This document shows, piece after piece, positions 8,684 to 16,580 of a DNA stretch of 43,752 bases. How positions within the stretch are numbered: the first letter of the stretch is position 1; every line of letters starts with the position of its first letter. The DNA is taken from contig MTKO01000083.1 of NCBI GenBank assembly GCA_004028505.1, positions 1 through 43,752 of the forward strand, written 5' to 3'. The position numbers were made by a program, and so were the translations under genes. The stretch is from Candidatus Electrothrix aarhusensis (GTDB lineage: Bacteria > Desulfobacterota > Desulfobulbia > Desulfobulbales > Desulfobulbaceae). The notes below the pieces were generated by a model. The model did not search any database and had not been told where the DNA came from. It saw nothing but the letters and a program-made list of their open reading frames with translations.

Positions 8684-9436
8684 CTAAACAGATTGAGATT
8701 CGCCGTCGTCTTTCTGCTTACTGATAAAAATTCGTCCGGCAAGAATCCCGGCTTCATAAAGAGCAAACAAAGGAAAGGCGAGCAAAACAGTCGCGGTAAC
8801 TTCACCGGCTGTCAGCAAGAAGGAAAGAACAACGATAGCAATATAAAAATATTTGCGCTTCGCTTTAAAATGATCATGAGTAACCAGCCCGACGACCGTG
8901 GTCATGACCATAAGAAAGGGAATTTCAAAGGAGATGGCAAAGGCGAGCACCATGCGGGCGACAAAGGTCAGGTAAAGACCCAGTTTGGGCATAGGCTCCA
9001 AATTTTCCCCGGCATAGCTCATAAAAAAAGACAAGGTTTTCGGAAGAACAATAAAAAAGCCAAACAAAGCTCCCCCTATAAACAGACCGGTCGACCACAG
9101 AATAACCCTGCGAGCCACGACCCGCTCCTTGCTCAGCAACCCCGGAGCAATAAACATCCAGCATTGATACAGCAGGTAGGGAAAACTCACTATAATCCCA
9201 GAAAGAAGGGCCAGTTTAATGTAGGAGACAAAGGCATCGGTCAGCTTGGTGTAGACCAGCTTTTCCAACGTCGGAGCTGCCAAAAACAGCGGTTGAGTAC
9301 AGAATGCGGCAAGATGCTCAATAAAAAAATAGGCAAGAGCTGTACTCAGTGCAATAGCTGCAAACGATTTAAGGAGCCTTACCCGTAACTCTTGATGATG
9401 CGGACGAAAACGCTCTAAGATTGAAGCGGTACTCAT
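8684..9436 (-). CDS. tatC: Sec-independent translocase subunit TatC
   Basis: The 250-residue polytopic protein has six predicted membrane spans and the TatC landmarks: HHQELRVRLLKSF at the cytoplasmic N-terminus, SFPYLLYQCWMFIAPGL followed by SKER (the conserved Glu of the first cytoplasmic loop), and FAISFEIPFL with the conserved intramembrane Glu. TatC is the twin-arginine signal receptor. Its ATG overlaps the tatB stop by four bases, a translationally coupled pair. It converges on the rlmD-like gene with only 16 bp between stops. Confidence 0.96.
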   Translation of the reverse strand: MSTASILERFRPHHQELRVRLLKSFAAIALSTALAYFFIEHLAAFCTQPLFLAAPTLEKLVYTKLTDAFVSYIKLALLSGIIVSFPYLLYQCWMFIAPGLLSKERVVARRVILWSTGLFIGGALFGFFIVLPKTLSFFMSYAGENLEPMPKLGLYLTFVARMVLAFAISFEIPFLMVMTTVVGLVTHDHFKAKRKYFYIAIVVLSFLLTAGEVTATVLLAFPLFALYEAGILAGRIFISKQKDDGESQSV

Positions 9437-9945
9437 GCGACAGAAGAAGGACGTAGTGCAGAGGTATCATTATCCGGGGTATTATTGCTCTCGGCCTCAT
9501 GCTGTTCCGGTTTATTATCAGCACCGCCTTCTATAACCTCAGTTTGCTGATCAGAAATGCTCCCTTCTTGAAGAACAGGCGCTGTTTCCTCTTCCCAGGA
9601 ACGCGGGGCCAGAGATTCTATTTCAACTTCGATGGCCTCATCGCCTTCTACGATATCTGAAGCAGGAGCAACCTCCCCTTCTTGCTTCCACTGGTTGGGA
9701 TTCCTTGTTACATCTTCGAGCAGGTGCGTCTTCATTTGCCCAGCTGTCTTCTGAATATCCTGCTGCACCGAGCTGACAATCTTTGTCTCTTCATTCAGAC
9801 TTTCTTTCACCTGGTTCATGGTGTTCTTGAGCTCGTTAACACCCTTTGCCAGTGAACGGGCCAACTCTGGGAGCTTGTCTGGGCCAACCACAATCAATGC
9901 CACAGCCAGAATCACGATCATTTCTGGCAATCCTATTCCAAACAT
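9433..9945 (-). CDS. tatB: Sec-independent translocase subunit TatB
   Basis: The 170-residue protein begins MFGIGLPEMIVILAVALIVV, followed by GPDKLPELARSLAKGVNELK: one membrane helix, the Gly-Pro hinge and a long amphipathic helix as in TatB. The C-terminal 90 residues are acidic, low-complexity and likely disordered, longer than in many TatB proteins. It forms the receptor complex with TatC and is coupled to tatC by a four-base overlap. An FNR-like palindrome lies about 66 bp upstream of the start codon, suggesting oxygen- or redox-linked control. Confidence 0.93.
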   Translation of the reverse strand: MFGIGLPEMIVILAVALIVVGPDKLPELARSLAKGVNELKNTMNQVKESLNEETKIVSSVQQDIQKTAGQMKTHLLEDVTRNPNQWKQEGEVAPASDIVEGDEAIEVEIESLAPRSWEEETAPVLQEGSISDQQTEVIEGGADNKPEQHEAESNNTPDNDTSALRPSSVA

Positions 9946-10004
9946 ATTATTTCTACGGTGCTTTTATGAGTATTTTTGTGTATAATTATTAAGCTATCTT
10001 TTGT

Positions 10005-10018
10005 TTGATCTGTATCAA
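10005..10018. promoter_or_regulatory. FNR/CRP-family operator (TTGAT-N4-ATCAA)
   Basis: TTGATCTGTATCAA is a perfect match to the FNR consensus half-sites. Reading towards tatB, a TATACA-like -10 lies at 9984-9979, which would put the site about 40 bases upstream of the transcription start, the geometry of a class II activated promoter. It is inferred from pattern and position only. Confidence 0.55.
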
Positions 10019-10101
10019 GACAGGATACTTATTCTAAGTATACGTACTATATACATTTAACATCCTGACCGTCAAGGGTAAACCTGTACAAAGAAATTTA
10101 G

Positions 10102-10118
10102 AATAGCCCTGGGCTATT
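10102..10118. other. 17-bp palindrome in the tatB / STN-gene divergent region
   Basis: AATAGCCC-T-GGGCTATT. The arms are perfect and a plus-strand T-run (CACTTTTTTTC) follows six bases later. It could be an operator or a weak terminator. The rest of the 300-bp region 9946-10245 is AT-rich; I see only this palindrome, the FNR-like site and a possible TTGACG -35 at about 10133. Confidence 0.35.
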
Positions 10119-10245
10119 AACACTTTTTTTCTTGACGCCTCTTTCCCACTATAGTTTATTAAAAACTATAAGATATAAAATTTTGAAAATCTACTCGCTA
10201 ACAAATGCAACTAAAAAAAGAAGTCGTAACCGTATGTTGACACCT

Positions 10246-11097
10246 ATGAAAAATTCAATAATTTTATGCGTTATCTTTCTGTCCTGTATATTTTCCAGCA
10301 CGTTAGCAGCGGGACAAAACAAGACAGGATGGTTGAATGACAAAGTGACCATACGGTTTCAAGAAGAGTCAATGAGTGCCGTACTGGGGGGGATTGCCCA
10401 GCAAACCGGTATAGCGATATTATATGATGAAAAGTTGGCAGGGCAAAAAGTAACAGGCTACTATAAAAATGTAAAATTTTCTGAAGCGATTAACAGGTTA
10501 TTTAGTGAAAAAAATAAAAGTATTCAGGTTTTTAAGAGTGAGAAAAAGATCGTAGTTAAGACTTTTGGGGCTAAGCAGTTTATTTTGGCTACGTCAGGTA
10601 AAATAACGCCAGATCAGCCTGTAGACGAAGCCGAGACAATGACCGTTGCTGACCTTGAAAAAATGCACAAACGGCAGTATAAAGAATATAAAGAACGAAT
10701 TGCGGATGATAATGAAATAATTACTGACGACAAATTAACCCGTGCTGAATTAAGAAAATTCCACAAAAAACAATTGCAAGAAATAGCGCAAAGAGAACAA
10801 GATCCCAATTATCGAGATCCTTTTTCGAAGATGGCGAGATCTGAAGTACAAGCACTGCATGCAAAGCAATATCGAGAAATTCAAGAAAATGAGAAAAACA
10901 AAAAAATAATCGATATTTTTACCGGAATGAGTAAAGGTGATATAGAAATTTTGCATAAGCGACAGGCGAACGAACTTCGTGTATCAAAACAGGATGATCC
11001 TTTTTCAGACCAAACACCGCAAGAAATAAAAGCACTGCATGCAAAGCAATATAAAGAGTTAATGAGTGACAATAAAAGTGAGACAACGATCCCTTAA
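10246..11097 (+). CDS. Exported STN-domain protein with five 32-residue HxKQ repeats
   Basis: I choose ATG 10246 because it gives a clean signal peptide (MKNSIILCVIFLSCIFSSTLA); ATG 10234 is possible and earlier starts are not. The 283-residue product has a secretin/TonB short N-terminal (STN) domain at about 31-105, with VTIRFQEESMSAVLGGIAQ and a second beta-alpha-beta half. Then come five copies of an amphipathic helix motif, hydrophobic-H-x-(K/R)-Q, at residues 140, 172, 204, 236 and 264: spacings of 32, 32, 32 and 28. Intervening segments repeat DPFS. STN domains usually sit in secretins, TonB-dependent receptors and anti-sigma signalling proteins, but no such partner domain is present. 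I know no described family with this combination. An envelope or periplasmic scaffold role is a guess. Confidence 0.7.
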   Translation: MKNSIILCVIFLSCIFSSTLAAGQNKTGWLNDKVTIRFQEESMSAVLGGIAQQTGIAILYDEKLAGQKVTGYYKNVKFSEAINRLFSEKNKSIQVFKSEKKIVVKTFGAKQFILATSGKITPDQPVDEAETMTVADLEKMHKRQYKEYKERIADDNEIITDDKLTRAELRKFHKKQLQEIAQREQDPNYRDPFSKMARSEVQALHAKQYREIQENEKNKKIIDIFTGMSKGDIEILHKRQANELRVSKQDDPFSDQTPQEIKALHAKQYKELMSDNKSETTIP

Positions 11098-11110
11098 CAC
11101 AATTAGTAAA

Positions 11111-11207
11111 AACCGACTTTCCGCATTTCTCTGTGCAATATTCAGAATTAATGAATACAGTCGCCATTTGTGAGGGCTTTTTGGAGAAAAGAAGATTTTA
11201 TTTTTTA
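11111..11207. repeat. AACCGAC-family intergenic repeat, copy 1
   Basis: The stretch AACCGACTTTCCGCATTTCT, then a shared core TTCAGAATTAATGAAT(A/C)CAGT and a GGCTTTTTTGG-like end, matches 15235-15330 over most of its length. A short further match (CCGACATTTCGCACAT) lies at 11728. It fills the gap between the STN gene and the next coding sequence. Confidence 0.55.
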
Positions 11208-11304
11208 TCGAAAAAACATGCCAAGTTCTTAATATCGTTAAAAAGGTACAAGGATTGTATCAAACGATAACTGGATACCTTAAAACAAGATAAAGGAGAA
11301 AAAA

Positions 11305-11673
11305 ATGGGATTACTTAAGAAGAAAACAATAATACTGTTCTCAGCAATTTTAATGGCAATCACTATGTCAGGTATGGCATATGCCGTCGCTGATGTCTCT
11401 TCTGCAGAAGTGATGATGATCGGAACTAATCCGGGAGCTGGCGGAGACGGTGCATCAAGTATTAAAATTCAACTCAAAAACATATCAGGAGGAATGGTCG
11501 GAACAGATTGGGCTGACCAAACCACGCGTTTCTTCTTCTTAACAACAGAACAGGGTGATACGGGTATGGCGACTTTACTCACCGCATTGTCCCTTGACAA
11601 ACCTGTATGGGCCAGATTAGCGGGAGCAGCTGAAAATAACTCTCTGTGCCAGATAATTTATTTAAGCAAGTAA
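11305..11673 (+). CDS. Small exported protein of unknown function
   Basis: The 122-residue product has a strong signal peptide (basic MGLLKKK, hydrophobic core to about 22, AYA cleavage site near 27) followed by a roughly 95-residue domain rich in Gly, Ala and Thr, with SSAEVMMIGTNPGAGGDGAS, IKIQLKNISGG and a single Cys near the C-terminus. A good ribosome site (AAAGGAGA) precedes the ATG and a strong terminator follows the stop, so it is an independent transcription unit. It lies 207 bp after the STN protein on the same strand, with a repeat between. I do not recognise the family. The beta-rich look and export signal suggest a periplasmic or surface domain. Confidence 0.75.
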   Translation: MGLLKKKTIILFSAILMAITMSGMAYAVADVSSAEVMMIGTNPGAGGDGASSIKIQLKNISGGMVGTDWADQTTRFFFLTTEQGDTGMATLLTALSLDKPVWARLAGAAENNSLCQIIYLSK

Positions 11674-11686
11674 TTACAAGAGAAAG

Positions 11687-11717
11687 AAAGCCGTATGAAA
11701 AAATTATACGGCTTTTT
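11687..11717 (+). terminator. Intrinsic terminator of the small exported protein gene
   Basis: AAAGCCGTAT (11687-11696) pairs with ATACGGCTTT (11706-11715) over a nine-base A-rich loop and runs into a T-tract, 13 bp after the stop codon. Confidence 0.9.
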
Positions 11718-11770
11718 CTAATAATTCCGACATTTCGCACATGACGTAAGTTTCTGCTATCTATGCTCTC

Positions 11771-12904
11771 TTACGTCCCCCAACAACTATAAATAACCTT
11801 AACTACGCGTTTAATATCTTCCTCATTCATATTGGTTCCAGACGGTAAGCATATCCCATTAGCAAAGAGTCTCTCCGCAACAGTTCTATGCCCCCCGTAC
11901 CTCCTAAATAAAGGCTGCATATGCATTGGCTTCCAAGTTGGCCGTGCTTCTATATTATTTTTTTCTAATTCGTTAAGTACTGTATCACGATCTACACCTG
12001 CTTTTATTGGATCAACGGTTAAACAAGTCAGCCAACGGGTGCTATGGGCAAAACCTGGCTCGGGCATAAAGGAAATACCGGGTAAACTGCTTAGTTTTTC
12101 ATAGTACCGTTCAAAAATTTCTCTTTTTTTTTGTACACGGTCACTCAGCACTCGCAGCTGGCCCCGACCGATTGCAGCCAACACGTTGCTCATCCGATAA
12201 TTATAGCCCATCTCAGAATGCTGATAATACGACGCATTATCTTTGGCCTGGGTTGCCCAAAATTTCACCTTTTTAATCAAGGTCTCATCATCGGAAACAA
12301 TCATACCTCCGCCGGAGGTAGTGATAATTTTGTTGCCGTTAAAAGAAAAAAAGCCAGCTAAACCAAAAGTTCCCGGAGATTTTCCTTTATATTCTGCGCC
12401 AAGTGCCTCAGCAGCATCTTCAATGAGAAATACTCCATGTTTATTGCAGGCCACTTGTATAGGATCAATATCTGCTGGTTGCCCGTAGAGATGCACTAAA
12501 ATAACAGCTTTAGGCAAGCACTTCTGCGCGGCATGTCGATCTAATGCCGAAACCAGTAAGGCTGGGTCCATATTCCAGCTGGAATAATCAGAATCAATAA
12601 AGATAGGCCTGCCTCCCTGGTATAAAATAGGATTGGCACTGCCGACAAAGGTAAAGGTAGAGCAGAACACGAGATCACCGGATCCGACTCCTGCATAGCG
12701 GAGCAGTAGATGCAGGGCGGCTGTGCCGGAAGATACAGCTACCGCATATTTTGCTCCGACTGTTTCAGCAAATTCCTGCTCAAAGGCTTCTATTTGGGGA
12801 CCGACAGGAGCAATATAGTTGGATGCAAAGGCTTCGTGAATGAAATCAAGCTCTTTTTCTCCCATGTGCGGGGCGGAGAGGAAGATTCTCCTGCTACTTA
12901 ACAT
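11771..12904 (-). CDS. DegT/DnrJ/EryC1/StrS-family nucleotide-sugar aminotransferase
   Basis: The 377-residue PLP enzyme transfers an amino group to a keto-sugar nucleotide. Landmarks are VAVSSGTAALHLLLRYAGVG (cofactor phosphate site), LIEDAAEALGAEYKGK with the Asp that contacts the pyridine nitrogen, and FSFNGNKIITTSGGGM with the aldimine Lys. It is the last gene of the polysaccharide transcript, directly after an acyltransferase and a PglC-like transferase. With the WbpM/PglF-type dehydratase upstream this completes a PglF-PglE-PglD-PglC-like set, so a UDP-linked 4-amino-4,6-dideoxy-GlcNAc (bacillosamine-like) product is likely. The substrate is inferred from context. The stop codon lies in a GACGTAAG...CTTACGTC inverted repeat without a T-tract. 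Confidence 0.92.
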   Translation of the reverse strand: MLSSRRIFLSAPHMGEKELDFIHEAFASNYIAPVGPQIEAFEQEFAETVGAKYAVAVSSGTAALHLLLRYAGVGSGDLVFCSTFTFVGSANPILYQGGRPIFIDSDYSSWNMDPALLVSALDRHAAQKCLPKAVILVHLYGQPADIDPIQVACNKHGVFLIEDAAEALGAEYKGKSPGTFGLAGFFSFNGNKIITTSGGGMIVSDDETLIKKVKFWATQAKDNASYYQHSEMGYNYRMSNVLAAIGRGQLRVLSDRVQKKREIFERYYEKLSSLPGISFMPEPGFAHSTRWLTCLTVDPIKAGVDRDTVLNELEKNNIEARPTWKPMHMQPLFRRYGGHRTVAERLFANGICLPSGTNMNEEDIKRVVKVIYSCWGT

Positions 12905-12929
12905 TGATTGAATTTATCTCAATTTCCCG

Positions 12930-13331
12930 TTATCCATTTTGAATAATACTTGCCGGAACACCTGCTGCAACTGTATCTGCGGGAATATCAGAAGTTACAA
13001 AACTATGGGCACCAACAACAGCATTCTTTCCAATTGTTACTCCTGGCATAATAGTAGAGTGAGACCCTATTTTACAATTTTTTTCTAAAACAATCCTCCC
13101 TTGTTTATCGTCAATTGTAGAGACGGAATAGATGGAGCAATGCGATCCTATCTGTACATTGTCTTCAATTATCACACCAAAACGTGCATTGATATATGTA
13201 AATGCTCCAATATCGACACGATAACCTAACTCCAACCCGGCTTTATTCTGCACCAGCCAGTTGAATTTTGTCAGCGCCCCATCCTTAATTTCTGGATATT
13301 CCCAATGCTCAAATCTTGATTTGTCCGGCAC
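12930..13331 (-). CDS. Left-handed beta-helix (hexapeptide) acyltransferase
   Basis: The 133-residue protein is built of hexapeptide repeats, for example IGAFTYINARFGVIIEDNVQ, IGSHCSIY and IGSHSTIMPGVTIGKNAVVG, ending in AAGVPASII, as in WbbJ/PglD-type acetyltransferases. It is shorter than PglD (about 195-210) and lacks its N-terminal nucleotide-sugar domain, so it may be a different acyltransferase acting on the same class of sugar. The start is GTG 13331. It lies between the PglC-like transferase and the aminotransferase and probably acetylates the amino-sugar made by the latter. Confidence 0.87.
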   Translation of the reverse strand: MPDKSRFEHWEYPEIKDGALTKFNWLVQNKAGLELGYRVDIGAFTYINARFGVIIEDNVQIGSHCSIYSVSTIDDKQGRIVLEKNCKIGSHSTIMPGVTIGKNAVVGAHSFVTSDIPADTVAAGVPASIIQNG

Positions 13332-13353
13332 CGCCCTGAACCTCTTTTATTTT

Positions 13354-13950
13354 TTATAAATGAGAGCCATTAAACTTGCTACTGGTCGCCTCACCCTCCT
13401 GACTGATTCCTTCACGCTTGAAAACCTTTAAGAAGGTCATACATATTATTTTAAAATCCAAACGCAACGTGCGGTTATCCACATACCAAACATCTAGTTC
13501 AAATTTCTTTTCCCAGAAAATGGAATTTCGTCCATTAACCTGGGCCCATCCGGTAATTCCAGGAAGTACCTCATGTCGCCGTTGCTGCTCAGGTGTATAA
13601 AGAGGAAGGTATTCCATTAACAAAGGACGTGGTCCTACAATGCTCATTTCTCCTTTAAGAACATTCCACAATTCTGGCACCTCATCAATACTACTGGCAC
13701 GGAGAAAGGCCCCAATTCGTGTCATCCTTCTTTTATCAGGTAGAAAATTGTCATTTTTATCTTTTAACTCCTGCATGGTACGTAGCTTGATCAGCTCAAA
13801 AAATTTACCATTCAATCCAGGACGTAACTGCCGAAAAAAAACAGGAAAACCCATTTGATAGTAAATAATCAAGCAGGCAAGGAATAGTATAGGGCTTAGA
13901 AGCAGTAAAGCTACGATTGAAATCGTAATATCAACTAAACGTTTTTTCAT
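13354..13950 (-). CDS. PglC-like monotopic phosphoglycosyltransferase (bacterial sugar transferase)
   Basis: The 198-residue protein is the short, PglC-type form of the initiating transferase. It has an N-terminal reentrant membrane helix (about 8-30, ISIVALLLLSPILFLACLII), FFRQLRPGLNGK, FELIKLRTM, the catalytic Asp-Glu dyad in ASSIDEVPELWNVLKGEMS, and IVGPRPLL. It transfers a phospho-sugar from a UDP-sugar to undecaprenyl phosphate at the inner face of the membrane, starting each repeat unit. PglC prefers UDP-diNAc-bacillosamine, which fits the dehydratase, aminotransferase and acyltransferase genes in this locus. Confidence 0.93.
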   Translation of the reverse strand: MKKRLVDITISIVALLLLSPILFLACLIIYYQMGFPVFFRQLRPGLNGKFFELIKLRTMQELKDKNDNFLPDKRRMTRIGAFLRASSIDEVPELWNVLKGEMSIVGPRPLLMEYLPLYTPEQQRRHEVLPGITGWAQVNGRNSIFWEKKFELDVWYVDNRTLRLDFKIICMTFLKVFKREGISQEGEATSSKFNGSHL

Positions 13951-13979
13951 GTCTTATCTTGGCCGGAGAAGCACGTTTG

Positions 13980-15200
13980 TTAATGCAATTGTGCGCAACC
14001 GTGCTGAGTGAGTATCTGCTCTAATTCATCAGCCAATCGGTCACGATTAAACTTGTCTTCAGCCAATTTTCTTGCTGCCAGTCCAGTTTGACGAAGTCTT
14101 TTACTATTGCCTATAAATTCAGACAACAACCTGGCCGAGGCTTGTGCATCATTTGCCGGTAATATAATACCGGCTCCATACTCTTCAAGCAAATCCGCCT
14201 GCCAACCTTGATAGTTTATGCCCACAGGTGTTCCTGATGCCAATGCATCAAAAAACTTATTTGCTGAATTAGCCCACATTACATCAAGATCAATAAACAG
14301 AGATAGCATCAAATCTGCTGCTGCTAAAATATTTGCCATTTCAGTTTTAGAAACTGGAGAATAAATATGAAAATTTCCATGTAACACACCTAATTTTCGA
14401 GCTTCTTCCTGTACAAGCATTTTTTCTTTTCCATCACCTACCACAACGAACTGACAATCAAATTTTAGCTTTCGTGCTTCAGCGGCGATCCGTGGAAGAT
14501 ATTTAACCCCATTAATAATACCTATAGTTCCAGGATAAACAATTAGTGGATGCTCAGCTAATTCGGGATGAGTTAGGCGAAACTGGCTTGCGTCTGCGTT
14601 AATAGGATTAAATAAATCCAGATCAGAGCAATTAGGAATAACCGTAATTTTGTCTAATGGATATCCTGTATTATTAACTCCTGTACGCATACCAGGTGAT
14701 AAGGCCACAATATGTGCAGAATGTCTGTATGCAAATTGCTCAAGCCGTCGCGCAGCTAAACGAAGCAATGGGTTACGCAATGCCCCCATAGAAATGGGTA
14801 TTGCGGGCCATAAATCACGCACCTCAAATATCATAGGAATTTTTTTGCACCATGAAGTATATACACCAGGTAGCGCAATGGTGAGCGGGGTACTGGTAGC
14901 GAAGACAATATCAGCTGTAATTGAAGCCGCTTTGCATGAAGCCCCCAAGGCGAACTTGATAAAAGCATTGATACGCTTGCTGTAGCTCATATGATTAGAA
15001 TATGGAACTGGAAGCCAATATACATTGATACCTGCTTCTTTGGTGGCAAACCACCCCTTACGTCCATCGTCCTTGCGCCATGATGTTATTATTGTCACAT
15101 CGTGACCTTTGGCAACTAACCGACGTGCCATTTCATACGATCGGGTACTTCCTGACATATCAGGGGTGTTGAAGTATTGATGTAAATATGTAACTTGCAA
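13980..15200 (-). CDS. GT4-family glycosyltransferase (WbuB-like)
   Basis: The 406-residue GT-B enzyme starts MQVTYLHQYFNTPDMSGSTR and has SYEMARRLVAKGHDVTIITS, EVRDLWPAIPISMGAL (acceptor region as in WbuB-type N-acetyl-fucosaminyl transferases), VIPNCSDLDLF, IVYPGTIGIINGVKYL and a C-terminal donor site ANSANKFFDALASGTPVGIN. It adds a sugar to the lipid-linked repeat unit. It lies 30 bp upstream of the PglC-like gene and 206 bp downstream of the next glycosyltransferase, a gap that holds an AACCGAC-family repeat. Confidence 0.93.
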   Translation of the reverse strand: MQVTYLHQYFNTPDMSGSTRSYEMARRLVAKGHDVTIITSWRKDDGRKGWFATKEAGINVYWLPVPYSNHMSYSKRINAFIKFALGASCKAASITADIVFATSTPLTIALPGVYTSWCKKIPMIFEVRDLWPAIPISMGALRNPLLRLAARRLEQFAYRHSAHIVALSPGMRTGVNNTGYPLDKITVIPNCSDLDLFNPINADASQFRLTHPELAEHPLIVYPGTIGIINGVKYLPRIAAEARKLKFDCQFVVVGDGKEKMLVQEEARKLGVLHGNFHIYSPVSKTEMANILAAADLMLSLFIDLDVMWANSANKFFDALASGTPVGINYQGWQADLLEEYGAGIILPANDAQASARLLSEFIGNSKRLRQTGLAARKLAEDKFNRDRLADELEQILTQHGCAQLH

Positions 15201-15234
15201 ATTTATTTTTTCAAAAGACCTGAATTAAAGTAAT

Positions 15235-15330
15235 AACCGACACTCCGCACATCTCTTTGCAAGGTTCAGAATTAATGAATCCAGTAGCAGTAGCCCGTTT
15301 TGTAGGCTTTTTTGGAAAAGGTTGATTTGA
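15235..15330. repeat. AACCGAC-family intergenic repeat, copy 2
   Basis: AACCGACACTCCGCACATCT, the core TTCAGAATTAATGAATCCAG and a GTAGGCTTTTTTGG end match copy 1 at 11111-11207. It sits in the only sizeable gap (15201-15406) of the polysaccharide operon. Confidence 0.55.
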
Positions 15331-15406
15331 ACATTGTCATTTTTCTTGCTTATTACTGGACACATATCTCTTCAAAGGCACATTATAGTATGGCGGGGCA
15401 AGCAAA

Positions 15407-16580
15407 TTAGCCTGAAAGTAATTGTGTAATTGTTTGACACGTAGATTCTGCACCATATTTTTGTTCAGCATGGTGTATTATTTCTGCTTTAGATGCCGTT
15501 ACGGATAACAAGGCTTCCATGCCATCTATCCACATGGCTGTAGATTTTCCATTAACGATAATACCGTTCCAACCACTTATTACAGGTTCAGATAAGCCAC
15601 CTATTTTTTGACATATTACAGGGACACCTTGCCCTAGAGCCAACATTTGAACACCACTTTGCACTATCTCCAAGTAAGGAAGTAAGACGCCTTGACTAAC
15701 CGATAGCCAAGTTTTGGCTTGTGTATTTGAATAAAAGTTAAAGTAACATTGTACATTTTCGCAATTTTCAAACTTCTTATATATAGTACGTGACAAAATA
15801 AATTGCTCACGGTTACGTGTATTTCCACAAATCAGGAAACAATACGGCAATTTTTTTTCAAAACATTTACGAATTATATTCGACAAATTAGAAATGCCAT
15901 GATCTTTGGTTATACCTGATAGGTAAAGAAAGATCGGTCGATTTTTCTTCCACTTCATCAATTTATTTTTCAATTGATGATCTATTTTAATTTTATCATA
16001 TTGATATTTGAAATTTGGATGTGGCAAGGTGGTAATATTCGATTCTGCAATATTATACTCTTTAATCAGAACTTTTTTGGAATATTCACACAACACAATA
16101 TATTTATTTTTTTTATTATAAAATAGTCTCGCTGAGAGTGTTATTTTCTTCTTCTTGTTATACGGCCTATGAACTAAAATTATTGGTGATATCCGCATAA
16201 TAAATAGGGAATAAACGGCTAAGCCATCTATTAAGGGAAACCAAAGACCACTTGAAATAATAACTTTTTTTTTGACAGGCGAATTCTGATCAATGCTAAT
16301 ATCATGCATGGGATATACAATACTGCGATCAAAAATTTTATAAAATCACTCCCATTTGCCAGCCGCAGGCTAAATAAGGTGGTAAAAAGTGAAAAAAACG
16401 TACAGAATCAATTTGTTCAAAATTTGATCTAACTGTAGTCAATAAATCAAAAAAAATCCCTTCAGTTTTTAATATACTTGCCATTAACTGTATAAAATGA
16501 GGATCGTTATTTACAGGGTCAAACCAGAGGAAATCACTACTGTTGTTTTTTTTATTCTGTCTGTCCACTTTTTTCCTCAT
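15407..16580 (-). CDS. Glycosyltransferase (GT4/GT1-like), one frameshift
   Basis: Two abutting frames make one protein of about 390 residues. The first (16580-16338) begins after a basic N-terminus with FLWFDPVNNDPHFIQLMA and ends at GWQMGVIL. Shifting frame in the T-run at 16342-16346 continues directly as FYKIFDRSIVYP into the second frame (start at 16309). The C-terminal half has a GT-B donor domain: RPIFLYLSGITKDHGISNL, GVLLPYLEIVQSGVQMLALGQGVPVICQ and GGLSEPVISGWNGIIV, the latter resembling the GT4 E-x7-E region. It overlaps the end of the upstream GT2 gene by 29 bp. It is strongly AT-rich like its upstream neighbours. The sugar specificity is unknown. Confidence 0.8.

Noticed and set aside
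8693..9388. Long plus-strand open frame opposite tatC
   Set aside because: It lies entirely antisense to a well conserved tatC, is highly basic and low-complexity in translation, and matches no family; a shadow frame.
11742..11777. GACGTAAG/CTTACGTC inverted repeat at the aminotransferase stop as a terminator
   Set aside because: No T-tract follows in the direction of transcription and the loop is 19-20 bases; left as an unexplained hairpin.
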